Positions 24,862-36,690 of a DNA stretch of 64,000 bases are shown one piece after another. Position 1 is the stretch's first letter; every line of letters begins with the position of its first letter. Position numbers and translations under genes: made by a program. Origin of the DNA: Anniella stebbinsi (taxonomy: Eukaryota > Chordata > Lepidosauria > Squamata > Anniellidae); assembly GCA_029215795.1 (NCBI GenBank), contig JARDYH010000007.1:103617263-103681262 (forward strand). The letters are read 5' to 3'. A model generated the notes under the pieces. The model did no database searches. It was not told where the DNA came from and worked only from the letters and a program-made list of their open reading frames with translations.

Positions 24862-25068
24862 TTACTGCGTTTGCTCCTTTCTGGGCTTCAGTTGCTCAAC
24901 TTGTTGATTAGACCTTTCACTGTCTAATTTTCCCCTCTTTTTGGCACCTAGAGCCTCTTCAGACCTTCGAGTCTGATGGGGAACAATTTTTGTAGCATCT
25001 GGCCCCTGTGCTTCTGAAGTCTTGGGCTGTGTCTTTTTCTTTCTTTTCACTTTCATCTCTTGCCACAC
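24862..25068 (-). pseudogene. ERV gag/pol junction region, basic, degraded
   Basis: A Lys/Arg/Glu-rich frame with no zinc knuckle lies between the gag capsid piece and the RT piece. By position it could be the nucleocapsid/protease area, but no diagnostic Cys-His motif remains. Confidence 0.35.
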
Positions 25069-25234
25069 TGAAGTTTGCTAAACTTCTCGCCTTTTCTCCT
25101 ATAGCCAAAATCCAATTCCTCTTGGTCTGCATTCATCTCTTGTCTCTCAAGGAGTCGCCGTGGTCTTAGGGAGTTGCCACTGTCTTCACAGTCTTTACAT
25201 CGACTTTTCCTTCGTCTATATTCCCTTCTGCTTG

Positions 25235-26789
25235 CTACTTTCTCTGCCTTTTTATTTTCTGACTTTTAAACTGCATGTCTGGGCTTCCATCTAAAACTCT
25301 CTCACATTTCTGGAGTTTCTTCCTGTATGTCTCTGTAGCTTGACTCACAAGGGACATGTTCACTGTACGTCTGTTGGCAGCCTCATCTGGGTCCACTGGA
25401 GTGTATTGTCGATAGGCTTCTTTTAGTCCTTCCATAAAAGCCCCTGGGGATTCTTTTGGACCCTGCATCACTTCAGCTACATTCATAGCTTTCTTGGCTG
25501 CTCTCCGAATCTCTCTTGTGGTCAATTGGCACAACTCTTGACGCCTCTACTCATGGTTCACATTATGAGGGTCTCATTGGGGATCCTACGTCTCATCTGC
25601 AGCTGCTAGATCTCTCAGTTCTTGCCCCATGGCCTGATGTAGGCGCCCTCTCTCTTCTGTACTAAACAGAGGGCTTTCTGAGGTTCTTAGGTCCTGTCAT
25701 GTGGGACTATACGTGTTTATGACATTTTCTCACAAATCAGCCATTTGTATGGGGACTTCAGTCAGTGATTTCTGTGACATTCCATCTGGGGATCATCACA
25801 TTGAGATCTATGGGAACTGGGTCCCGCCACTCTTGTACCTTCAATGTTACTTGAAGCACAAGTTTCAACTTTCCTCCCTGTTGCTGAGTGCGTTGGCCGT
25901 GAAAACGCTGGGGCGCTAGTTTGAGTAGCTTCTGGTGACTCAGCAACCAGTGGGGCGTCGGGGCAGAATGGGGCATTGTTTGAGGGGATGGCAAAATTGG
26001 ATCTCAGCATCTTCTTGCCACTTTCCAAACTACATAGTTATACACGCCATGCAGGGCTTCAAAAGGACGCAGTCATCGGGAAAACTCTTGTCTTCCAGCC
26101 CCTGCTCTCGCGTCTGTATACTTTTACTTCTCCTCCGCTGACATTGCTCCAGTTGGAGGAAGGGCAGCTGCTGCCGCTTGCATCAATGCTCTCGTCAGGG
26201 GGGGATTCTTAGCTGCTAACTTTGAACAATCTCGTTTGAGAGTTTTTTTTTATTACTTTGCCATAAAAAACACCTCTCACTTTGCAGCTTAGCTTCTGAG
26301 CATTGGTCGCGCTGCCTACTTCGCCGGATTCAGCTCAATGGGGGCGTTGTCTCTTCGCCTGTCTCCCTCTCTCCTCGGCTCCCGACCTGCTTCCTCTTTG
26401 CCAAAGCACTCAATCGGTCTGCCATCCGCGCTGCTTTCACTGCCATACTGGGGTTCTGACATCATCTCTCTTTCTGGGTCCCTGTTCCTGCTTCTTTGCA
26501 CACCATCTCGAACCAGGGGAGAAGCCATTGCCCGCTGCAATGCCTCTTCATCTTTTGTATACATAAACTGCATACATTTACTGGGCCTGCTCTCTCTGCA
26601 GGTCCGTCTCCTTACTCTGGAGACGTTTCCCTGGCTCGCTGTTTTACTTTTCTCTTCAGCCCGTGGGGCTTGGAGACTCGGCTGGTTAAGCCTTTTTGTA
26701 GACTGGCGTGTCTGCACTGGTGAAGCTTGTATACATACAGGCTTTGGGATAAAAGCCTGGGACCATCTCTCGTGCTGCTCTCTTTGCAC
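25235..26789 (-). pseudogene. ERV gag, broken
   Basis: The pieces run from matrix-like sequence (26789 to about 26316) through a Pro/Ser/Thr-rich part (26028-25762) to the capsid C-terminal region at 25534-25235. The last contains QGPKESPGAFMEGLKEAYRQ, the gammaretroviral major homology region (QGP.ESP..F...L.EAY...). Frames change between the pieces, and stops interrupt them. Confidence 0.75.
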
Positions 26790-26821
26790 ACAAATCTGCT
26801 AGGACATTGTGCCATTGCATG

Positions 26822-27031
26822 TCAGATGGCAGTCTGTTGAGGAGGGTCCTCAACCAGTGGAGTCAATGGTTCTACTCTAGAGTTCACAGCGCGTAGATCA
26901 TGTACTGGTCTGTACTGGCCTGAGTCTTTCTTTTCAACTGGATACAAGCTGATGGACTTGGTTGGGGTGCTTGCAAAGCTGGCTATATGGTGGCTGTGGC
27001 GGTGACAATTCATCTTCCCCATCCTAGGCAA
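26822..27031 (-). pseudogene. Displaced ERV RT N-terminal fragment
   Basis: The frame contains KKDSGQYRPVHDLRAVNSRV, the RT motif Y-R-x-V-x-D-L-R-x-V-N of gammaretroviruses. It lies 5' of gag in element orientation, whereas RT should follow gag, so the interior has been rearranged or is a chimera of two elements. Confidence 0.75.
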
Positions 27032-28150
27032 AGGCTCTGGGGAGTTTTAACTCTTTTCTTGACTTGCGTGCCCTCACTTTTCTTCTCTCTGCCTCTAGGG
27101 ACCTCTTCATCTGGGTACCCTCTGCCTTTAAGGCTTTTTTCCTCTTTTAGGCGTTCACTGTTCTGGCATCACCAAATTGGCTGTGGTGCATGCCTGTTTA
27201 CAAGGATTTCTTAGACACGCTGGCATTTCTTGATAATTAGTGGGCTATTGATACAGGAACTGATCAGGATGTGGAACACTCACAATGATTGGTAGGCTTC
27301 CTTAAAATTTTTCTTCTATCTAAGTTACACCTCTCCTCTGCCTTCTAAAAATCACTCTGACTTGGCAGATCTATTTGACAAACAACGTCTCAATGCATGT
27401 GGGTCTAACTCTTCTTCTACATTCTCTTGAATCCACTTTCAAGATTAACTACCCCTCTCTTGAATCTATTTCTAGATTTTCTACCATATACTACAATATG
27501 GTTTTTGGGGTTTTCTTTGAGTTTCTCCCACCCATTATGAGTTTTCACAGAGACGTCACACTTTCCATACAAACAACAGGCACAGAGGGAAAGGAACAGG
27601 CTGAGTGGTAAGGGGTCCACTTCAGCTGACACAAAAAGGTATGGACAGACAATCCAGACGTGCCCCTCTTTCACGGCCCTGCCTGTCTCCAGGACAAGGA
27701 AACGCGTTAGTCAAGGGTCCCACTCTCCAGGGAGAGTCACACTCGTTTTTCGGGTCTCTGCTAATCAGATAACCGTCTCAGCCACCAATCCACGCATTCA
27801 CCAATCACACTTCCAAACCCTTTCTCCAGGACCACGTCGGGGTATGAGGTTTAAGCCAAAACCTCCCCCCGGTCCAACAGGATGGCTTAAGTCCTGTTCT
27901 CTATGGAGGCCTCCCTTTTTCATACGTTACCTGCCGGCCGGCGTCTTTGTCCTGGTTAAGAAAGAAAACCTCGTCCTTTTTTCACCCTTTTTTTTTTTGG
28001 CTGCTGCTCAGCTGGCCTCCAGCAGCCGGTGTCCAGCCCTCTCTCTCCGCAAAGGTGGAGGTGGCGCCTGGGGTGTGAGCATCAGCAGCAGGAAGCCTTG
28101 CTTGTCACAGCTAAGCCAACTTGGGCAGGTAATTCACCAGAAAACCATCC

Positions 28151-28168
28151 GAGTTTTTCACGGCACCA
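28151..28168 (-). other. Primer-binding site of the ERV
   Basis: TGGTGCCGTGAAAAACTC begins immediately after the 504-bp 5' LTR. The first eight bases fit a tRNA-Phe-type site, but the rest does not match a tRNA I can name. Confidence 0.6.
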
Positions 28169-28672
28169 GGATATGTTACCTGGAATTACTTAAAAATCAC
28201 ACTCAGATAGCAAGGAGGAGGGTCCAACTCAATTTTATTAATTGAGAAAAATCAGCGCTGAGTCGGCTCCCTGAAGCCTCATGGCTAAAATTCAGAGGAA
28301 CCGCCCCTAACAAAATTAAGCAAAGGTTTTTATTTCTTGGGTATGAAAAGGATCCACCCCTCTCTAGTGACGTACGTGTTTAGAAGCTTCTTACAACTAA
28401 GGAATAGGGGAAGGAAAATAACGCCTCTGTTGCAAGCGTAGTTACAGAAGCACAAGCAAGCATTCAGAACAATTCTACATTCATTAAAAGTGAAACAGAG
28501 ATAACAAGGCTGTCTGACTTCACACAGCTTTTGCTAAGGAGGGAGTCTGCTATAGGCATAGATAACAGCACTTCTACAGGGCTTCAAGGCTACAGTAAAC
28601 ATTCCTAAGATTAAAAAAAAACAAGCCTTGCAGCAGCTAACATTAATTCAAAATTTAACCCTTCATGCCACA
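28169..28672 (-). repeat. 5' LTR of the ERV
   Basis: By direct reading it appears to be an identical copy of 21228-21731. It is followed on the plus strand by agag, matching the agag before 21228. Confidence 0.92.
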
Positions 28673-28676
28673 AGAG

Positions 28677-29950
28677 GAGGACCATGTGAACTGCCTTAGG
28701 GTTCCTTGTTGGAAAGGTAGGATATACATGTTACAAAAAAATACAAAATACAAAATGTGGACCTCCTTGTCCAACCAGAACCAGGAGGAATGAGGAGAGG
28801 GAGCCCCTCTCCTCTAGTCACACCTGCTCCCCCTAATTTTCCAAAGGGTTTGGACTACAAATCCCAGAATCCCCCAAAGCTCTCCAGGTGGTTTATAAAG
28901 ATTAAAAGACTGTGCATTAAAAATCAACAGACAAAATTTAAAACCATAAAAGCATTTTTTAAAAAAACCAGCTAACATTTAAAAACAATTTAAAACTCTC
29001 AGCCGGGCCAAAAACTCAGTTTCAACACTCAACATAAGCTGTTAAATGCTTGGGAGAAAAGAAAAGCCTTGGCCTGGAGTTGAAAAGATAACAATTTAAA
29101 TATTAGTGGTAAAGAAGCTCCTTAAATTAATACGGCTCGTCTTGACTAATGAGTCAAAAGTGTATTACCTGTGGGACATTTTCAGATTAAGCACAGGAAT
29201 AGGGGTTTTGAGGGCATGTGGTATTATTGCACTGGGTGGGGAGTTCAAAGGATGCTGAGCAGGAGCCCCTCCCTGCCTGCTGTTTTTTCTCAATCAGCCA
29301 TGCTGGGAATTGCTGGCTGCTTGTTAGGCAATCTGGGCCCCTCCTTCCATCACCTGGCTGAAAGAGCGGGATAAATGCAAGCCAAGCCTTCTTACTCTCT
29401 TTGATTTTTGCACCTGTGCACATCATCCCCAGATTCCCTCCTTCCAGCCTTACCTTTTAATTCATTTTATATGTGAGTGAGAGAGAGTTTTAATCCCTCT
29501 CCCCCATTTTATTCTTTATGTTTTTATTCCCCTTTTTAACCACACGGTACTGAGGCGACTCACAATTTTCCTTCATTGTGGAGGTAAAAAGGGACCCTTT
29601 CTTGTTTGTCTTTTTTATTTTAAAATTTAGTGGGAGTGGGGGGGTGAGAAGTAGCCAGTTCATGCATGCAGCAAGCCCAACCTTCCCCCATGGTTTTCTG
29701 GTGGGCCTTTGGCCTTCTAAGGCAGGGTGTGAGAGAAAGGGGGTGCCCTGCTTGCATGAGGGGGGAGCATTCCCCTTCCTTCGTGGCCTTGCTTTGCTTG
29801 AGGGTTTTTTCTAAGGCTGGAGGGGATTTAGAGGGAAGACGGAGGCCTTTCTCTTGTTACGGCGGAGCAAGGGAAATGGAGGGTCTCCTCAGACTTCATT
29901 CTCTTGGCCTGGGACGACAATATTTTCCCAGTGGTGGGAGAATGAAATTC
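28677..29950. other. Unassigned
   Basis: No gene is supported. A ggactacaaatcccagaatc motif near 28852 is typical of dispersed reptile repeats. The rest is A-rich or G-rich without recognisable content. Confidence 0.4.
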
Positions 29951-29959
29951 TTTGAAAGC

Positions 29960-30033
29960 TCATGATGAATTGTGAGTAGAAATTTGCAGCCTTGAGCTTT
30001 GAGTGTTCTGCAATGCTACAAGGTGGTATTAAA

Positions 30034-30079
<46 letters not shown>

Positions 30080-30554
30080 GTGGGAAACTGGTTCTTCCAA
30101 AGTTTATTTTCTCATTCAAAGCAGGTGCTTTACTCCTGAGCAATGCCCCCAGTCCTTGAACCCGTTTAGCTCTGTGTATGGGAAGGGGGAATGGACCTCT
30201 TCTATAGCTGAAGGCTCTCAACTGGGGAAAGCCATACGGTGACCTTATGGAAAGGAGGACAGGGCCATTGTATCTTTAACAGTTTTATGGAAAAGGGAAT
30301 TTCAGCAGGTGTAATTTGTTTAAATGAAGGACCTGGTGAAATCCCCTCTTCATCATAATGGTTAAAGCTTCAGGAGCCTTGCTCTCTTGACCAGATACAA
30401 AAGAGGGCAGGGCTCCTACAGCTTTAATCGTTGTTTTGAAGAGGGAATTTTACCAGGTTCTTCCTATAAACAAATGACACTTGCTGAAATTCCCTTTTCT
30501 ATGCAACTGTTAAAGATACAGGAGCCCTGTCCTCCTTTCCATAAGGGTCACCCT
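29960..30554 (+). repeat. Left copy of an inverted duplication, including a palindromic MITE
   Basis: The stretch from 'aaatttgcagccttgagctt' through a (TA)n run (30040-30076) and 'gtgggaaactggttcttcc' to the MITE at 30232-30554 is present in reverse complement at 35202-35745. The MITE has ends ggtgaccttatggaaaggag and ctcctttccataagggtcac and a palindromic body. Confidence 0.7.
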
Positions 30555-31430
30555 AGGAACCTAGGACTTATGCTTCTATTCTATTAAGTTTACTCCTGAC
30601 TAGTGGTGCATTTACTGGGTGATTTGTGGCAGAGGCTTTTCTTGAAAGGGGGTATGAAAGTCTTGGGGTGGGGAGGGTGCCTGAGAGTGAGGAGAGAGAT
30701 TAAGGACTGAAGAGGGGAGTGTGAGGGGATTCCAGATGTAAGGGATTACTAATATTTATTTTGGGGTTTTCAAAATTGCTTGGGGACAATTCTGAAGCAC
30801 TCATAAAACACTGTTGAAGCTACAAGCCTCTAAATGATTCCTTTTTTTTACCTCAGGCCAAATTCCCTAAACCTTCACCAGCTGCACCTACAGGCAGATC
30901 CACCTCTTGGGTCTTGCCTTCCTTTCCCTCCGAAAGTTTGTTAGATTGCAGCCAGGTGTTATTAATTACATTCTGATTTCTTTGTCTAGAAACTGCTCTG
31001 TTAGGAGTTATAGGAGATGTTCCTTTTTTGGGGGGGTAGGATTTCTTCTCCCTAGCACTGCTACTGTCTATGGGCAGGTGTTATTTGTATGCATGCGATG
31101 AAATTCCCCCTTCATCACAACAGTTAAAGCTGCAGGAGCCCTGCCTTCTTTTACTTCCATGCTTTACTAGGAAGTAAGCTCTGCTGAATGCTTCTGAGTG
31201 AACATTCACAGTAGAATTGCACTGAACTGGAGGCAGAAGGTGTATTTTTGCAACCAATTTAAACAGTAGGAGCAAATTCTCTTCTTACAAATTCTCTTCT
31301 TCTTACCCCTTCCCCTGCCTGCACTGGGCCCTGCTGATAATGCGGGCTGTCAATTTATTAAAATATTGAATATTTTAATATTTATTAAAATATTAAAACC
31401 TATTTAATTATATTTCTAACTTTTGCATGT
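30555..31430. other. Unassigned
   Basis: There is no coding similarity. Near 31092-31150 a short piece of the palindromic MITE (gatgaaattccccctt...ggagccctgcc) is visible. Confidence 0.45.
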
Positions 31431-31552
31431 TTCTATTTATAGCTTTTAACTGTGTACGTTTTAATTTTGTAAAGCCACCTTGAGGCCCAGTATTGAGCAA
31501 AAGGTGGGATACAAATGAAGATTAATAATAATAATAATAATAATAATATAAA
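31431..31552 (+). repeat. LINE 3' tail with (TAA)n
   Basis: 'gtaaagccaccttgaggccc' followed by ggtgggatacaaatga and a TAA run is a typical non-LTR 3' end. Confidence 0.55.
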
Positions 31553-32790
31553 TGTTTTGAGAGGATGAGCCAGTTACAAGCCAGATTGATCAGGTTGAAA
31601 TGCAAAAATCTCAGTCACACATGCCATGGAGCTGCAAGGTAACTTGCAGTTTAACAGTGAAGAGGTGCTGTCAGGTAGTATTAGCAGGGCTATAAAATGC
31701 TTTCTTCCCCCCTTTCAACACGGAAAAGATAAGAAAACATACCCCTATGGCTCAACTAAAGCTCCCGTTGGTTGATCTAGGACATGGACAGTCTTTCAGA
31801 GCTGTGTGGCAGCCAGAAATTAAACAGGGCCAGCCTTTTATACTATGGAAATACAACAGCCCTGTAAGGTAGGTTAGGTGGAGTTAATATATGTCCATAA
31901 TCAGTAATCCATAAGCAAAGCCAGTGAATACTAACGAGCCAGACTCAGTTCAACTGTGGAGAATTTGCATAGGGGAGAGACTCAATAAAGAACCAGCCCT
32001 GCTGTTGCTTTCCTTCCTTTCTGGGAGCATCACTAAGGCCCAACTGGCACCTTGGGGCTGCCTGGGCCACAAGAAACACCTGGTCTTCTGCTTCAAATGA
32101 CTTTTACCTGCCAGCAAGAGTGCCTTCTTGCTTCTCCAAGCTCTGCCTGCCAAACTGCCCGTCTGCTCACCTGCACTGTTTCAATCTGCAGCTTTGCTGG
32201 TAAGAGTTTGGCACGGGGGACTGTGTGGTGGCTGGATTGGGCCAGAGTTTCACCTGGAAGAGGCTCATAAAAAACAAAAACAAAACACATCTAGCCCTGC
32301 CTTGGGGGGCAGGCTGCCACTTGGGAGAAAGCCACCTTCCAACACCCAAACCAATGGGGGAGGGGTTTGCCCATCTTGTGCCCAAGTGATGGCTTACTTG
32401 GCTTGCCCTGCCACCCCTTGGGGGCAACCCCCCCTTGTTGTTTTGACTGTTGGAAGGCTGCCAGGCTTCTGTGTGAGAGACAGGCCTGTGACCCTGACCT
32501 AGGGTGAGAGTGGGAAGCTGTGTTATGTGGGGTCCTCCCTCCCCTTAGAGTGAGAGTCAGGGAAGAGCAAAAAATGGAATGGAGGTTAAAAGCTCCAACC
32601 AACTGGGGGTAGAATGTAACCACACCTGGGCTTTATTTATTTTCCCTCACTTTTGTCACTGCTTCTTAACCTTTTCCTTCCTTCCATATTCTGCTGTCTC
32701 TCTCAAAATTGTTACAAACCAGGATGCTCCTGGGTAGGAAAAAGGGTAACATGGACGTAGAGGGGTAAGGGAAGGTCTAGCACAGTGGGG
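31553..32790 (+). repeat. Low-copy repeat, copy 1
   Basis: From about 31915 the sequence (agccagactcagttcaact, then gagactcaataaagaacc, then a pyrimidine-rich part and gttacaaaccaggatgct) recurs at 35880-36660 with small indels. It is non-coding. The upstream 31553-31915 part shows nothing recognisable. Confidence 0.65.
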
Positions 32791-32799
32791 AGGAAATGT

Positions 32800-33690
32800 T
32801 ATCAAACCTGTGGGGAAGCTAGATAACTACAAGCCTTTCCCCTCCCTGACCCCCTCCACATCCCACAGGTTCCTGGTGTACTGGCTACTGCACCCTCTGG
32901 CCTGGCTGTGGTGCTGGTGAATGCCAGGTGGGTTCGCAACAAGACCCACTCTTCCATGATATGATCATGGATGAGGGATCCGACCTGGTTTGCGTCGCTG
33001 AGACCTGGGTGGGTGCGCTGGGCGGTGTATATATGACCCAGCTTTGCCCACCAACCCAAGCTTGAGGGTGGCCATGTTCCATAAAAGTTCCATAAAAGTT
33101 CAATCTCTACTTTGGATAGGCTGTGAGGACCTGTACCTTGTGCTGACAGCACCTGCCCACAGGGAAACCATAGTTGCCCATAGGGAAAATATAGCTCCCC
33201 ATAGGAAAACCATACTTGCCCTCAGAAAAACAAAGGACAGTGTTTGCCCATACGGAAACAGGATAGTAATTGAAAATAGGGAAAATATAGCTCCGCATCG
33301 GAAACTCATTGTTGCCCATGCGGAAACCATGCCTGCCCATAGTGAAACATAGGCCAGCACTTGCCCATAGAGAAACAATACTTGCCCATAGGAAAACATA
33401 GAATTTGCCCATAAGGAAACATTAGATAGCAATTGTCTATAGGGAAGCATAGGACAGTACATCCCCAAAGGAAAACCATACTTGCTCATACAGAACCATA
33501 GGATAATACTTGTCCATAGGAAAAATATACCTCCCCGTTGTGGAATCATACTTGCCCATAGGGAAGATATGCTTGCCTATAGGGAAACGTAGGACAGTAC
33601 TTCGCTATAGTGAAACTATAGGAGTGCTCTCATTCCTGTATTGCACAGTTATAAGCCATAGTTTGAAATACACTTGGTACTCTGATTGGG
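32800..33690 (+). repeat. Composite LINE-endonuclease plus 'cccatag' repeat
   Basis: It has the same arrangement as 15051-16045. A degraded CR1/L2-type endonuclease start lies at about 32860-33050 (VRNKTH, then DEGSDLVCVAETWVGALG in a shifted frame). 'gccatgttccataaaagttc' follows, then the 'cccatagggaaa' minisatellite. Confidence 0.7.
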
Positions 33691-33948
33691 ATTGGATGGT
33701 ATTGTGTTTAGTGTGTTAAAAGCATCACACAATCGTACCCTAACCAGTGCTGTGCTGAATATTTCTCCCACAAAAATTTCAACCATTCTTATTCAATTTG
33801 ATGCAAAGGAAATTGCTTTCGAAAAGAAATTCAAAGGAGGAGAAATTTCTCATGGATTTGGTTTCGGGTTTTTGTGCTTTCCTTATGAGATGGCTAGTGT
33901 CTGTGCATGATTATTCTGTCTTTCATTGTACAACCATCTCTCTGGCTG

Positions 33949-34282
33949 CCTCTACAAGAGGCATTTAAAGCTCTTTCAAGGCGCATTAAAAATTTTACCT
34001 CCACACCAGCGGAGCGCAAATAGGGCGTAGAGGCGCGTTATCTCTCCGATTATGCGCATTATCGAATGCGCGTTAAATCACGAGTTTTATTTTGCTCCGT
34101 CCGTTAAAGCGCATTTTGACTGTGCATATGCGCTTATGCGCATTAACTACTTGTAAACCGCATTTTGGACAACCTTTAATGCGCTTCACCGCCTCTCGTG
34201 CAGAGGGATTAGGCGTAAATGCGCTTCTGCGATTATGCGCATAATCGGCTAACCGGGCGCAAAAGCGAATCCTTGTAGAGGG
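33949..34282. mobile_element. Harbinger-related MITE, about 330 bp
   Basis: The ends are cctctacaag and (reverse complement) cctctacaagg. The interior contains 'ttttacctccacaccagcgg' and repeated gcgcattatcg/gcgcttatgcg motifs. The first about 140 bp match the leader of the Myb-like gene at about 44830-44970 closely. That links this MITE to the element carrying that gene. It is non-coding. Confidence 0.75.
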
Positions 34283-35201
34283 GACCTCTGACATCCTGTA
34301 GCCTCCTTGGCTTCCCACACTTCATGCAATGGGGGAGAGATGAATTTGTTCCTCCCATAGGACCTTTTCAGATCAGGAAGTGCAGGCAACCTGGGAAACT
34401 GCAGAGCGATGGAGAGATGTGTAATAGGGGGTAAAAACCATACACACACAGTACCCTTGGCCACCTCACAGTGATTGAGTAAGGTCAAAAACACCACCAA
34501 TACACATTCAAAATAAACAACAAAATGCCCTTGAGCCTCTTTCATGGAGGAAGAGGACTTTCAGGAAATTGGAGGACAGATTTTGGCAGAGCGTTAGCTC
34601 CACAATTTACCTTGCGCTGGATACAACACCGCCCTTTTGTGTTGTCTTGTTTTGTATTGTAGTAGTAGTAGAATCTCTAGACTGCTCCTTCAATATAATT
34701 TTTAAATACTTTTTAGATTGTAAGCCATTTGGGCAGGGCATTGTTTTATTTTCTTGCTCTCTGTACAGTTATGGTGCGTTATAAATAAATGATAACAATA
34801 AGTACATTATTATTACTATTATTATTATTTATTTATTTTATAGACTGCTGACTATATCTTAAAAAAGATATCTCTAAGTCCCTTACAAGGGATTAAAAAA
34901 TTAAAATATGCAAAACGTTACAAAGGATTCAAATACAAATATACAAATCCATTAAAACGTTTAAAACATTTAAAATCAGAGACGGACAACATAAAATACA
35001 GACAGAGAGAAAATGCACAACCTGGGCTACACAATCAGAATTGCACAACCTTTGACTTCATAGTGCTTTTTCCTACTGGCTGGAGTCAGTCTTCATATTA
35101 ACGGTTTCTGGAAACTAGGATGAGACTTAATAGAAACTTTAGTGACTTGTTTGCTGTTTCCCTATGGGCGACTACTGTCCTATGTTTTTCTAAGGACAAG
35201 T
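34283..35201. repeat. Unassigned, with LINE/MIR-like 3' tail
   Basis: 'tagattgtaagccatttggg' to the (TTA)n run at about 34710-34835 resembles the 3' end of CR1/L3-type elements. The remainder is unassigned. Confidence 0.4.
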
Positions 35202-35745
35202 ATAGGGTAACCCTATGGAAAGGAGGACAAGGCTCCTGCAACTTAACAGTTGCATAGAAAAGGGAATTTCAGCAGGTGTCACTTGTTTAAAGGAAGAACC
35301 TGGTGAAATGACCACTTCCTCACAACAGTTGAACCTGCAGGAGCCCTGCCCTCTTTTATATCTGGTCAAGAGAGCAGGGCTCCTGCAGCTTTAACCATTG
35401 TGATGAAGAGGGGATTTCACCAGGTTCTTCATATAAACAAATGACACCTGCTGAAATTCCCTTTTCTATAAAACTGTTAAAGATACAAGGGCCCTGTCCT
35501 TTCCATATGGCTTCCTCCAGTCTCGAGCCTTCAGCTACAGAAGGGATCCATTCCCCCCTTCCCATACACAGAGCTAAATGGGTTCAAGGACTGGGGGCAT
35601 TGCTCAGGAGTAAAGCACCTACTTTGAATGAGAAAATCAGCTTTGGAAGAACCAGTTTCCCACAATTTATATATATTAATGCCACCTTGCCGAACACTAA
35701 AAGGCTCAAGCCTGCAAATTTCTACTTAGGAGCAAAAGCCTCTCA
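35202..35745 (-). repeat. Right copy of the inverted duplication
   Basis: A palindromic MITE lies at 35202-35511, followed by 'gagctaaatgggttcaagga' and 'ggaagaaccagtttcccac'. This is the reverse complement order of 29960-30554. The copies differ by many substitutions, and the (TA)n run is much shorter here. Confidence 0.7.
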
Positions 35746-35879
35746 TGAGGAGAAAGAACCAGTCCTGCAGGAACTTTTAAATTTTCTTTTTCCCTTTTTT
35801 TAAATAGCTGCATTCAGCGCTGAAAAGCATCAAATGGGAGGAGGCTGGAGAGGTCTTCTCAAGAGAAGGAAGAACCAGC

Positions 35880-36690
35880 TGTGAATACTAAGGAGCCAGA
35901 CTCAGTTCAGCTGTGAGGTGGAGAGTTTGCCTAGGGGAGAGACTCAACAATGAACCAGCTCTGCTGTTGCTTTCCTTCCTTCCTTCCTGGGCACCCTGGG
36001 GCTGCCTGGGCCACAAGAAACATCTGGCCTTCTGCCTCAACTGCCTTTTACCTGCCAGCAAGAGTGCCTTCTTGCTTCTCCAAACTCTGCCTGCCAAACT
36101 GCCTGCCTGCTCACCTGCACTGTTTCAATCTGCAGCTTTGCTGGTAAGGGTTTGTCTCTGGGGACTGTGTGGTGGCTGGATTGGGCCAGAGCCTCACCTG
36201 GAGGAGGCTCATAAAAAATAAATACAAAAACCACACTCCTGCCTTGGGGGGCAGGCTGCCACTAATGGGGGAGGGTTTTGCCCATCTTGTGCCCAAGAGG
36301 TGGCTTACGTGGCTTACCTTGCCACTACTTGGGGGCAACCCCCCCTTTGTTGGTTTTGCTGTTGGAAGGCTGCCAGGCTTCTGTGTGAGTGACAGACTTG
36401 TGATTCTGACCTAGGGTGAGAGTGGGAAGCTGTGTTATGTGGGGTCCTCCCTGCCCTGAGTGAGAGTCAGGGAGGAGTAAAAAATGGAATAGAGGTTAAA
36501 AGCAAAAGTAGAATGTAACGACACCTGGGCTTTATTTATTTTCCCTCACTTTTGTCACTGGTTCTTAACTTTTTCTTTCCTTCCATATTCTGCTGTATCT
36601 CTCAAAATTGTTACAAACCAGGATGCTTCAGGGTGGACAGAAGGGTAACGTGGAGGTAGAGTGGGAAGGGAAGGTCTGGCGCAGTGGGGA
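35880..36690 (+). repeat. Low-copy repeat, copy 2
   Basis: Direct duplicate of about 31915-32790, again leading into the composite LINE/'cccatag' repeat, so the whole roughly 1.8-kb block was copied. Confidence 0.65.

Larger units (their letters stand above)
21228..28672 (-). mobile_element. Gamma-type (class I) endogenous retrovirus, defective
   Basis: This is a complete LTR-flanked provirus on the minus strand, 7,445 bp. Two 504-bp LTRs appear identical by eye. A polypurine tract abuts the 3' LTR, a TGG primer site starts exactly at the end of the 5' LTR, and the host flank carries a 4-bp duplication (agag at 21224-21227 and 28673-28676). The interior retains gag and pol pieces of gammaretrovirus type, broken by stops and frameshifts. 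An RT segment lies on the wrong side of gag. No env was recognised. It cannot encode working proteins. Confidence 0.85.

Noticed and set aside
27375..27674. ERV envelope gene
   Set aside because: The open frames near here and at 21.7-23.6 kb show no envelope motif I can support.
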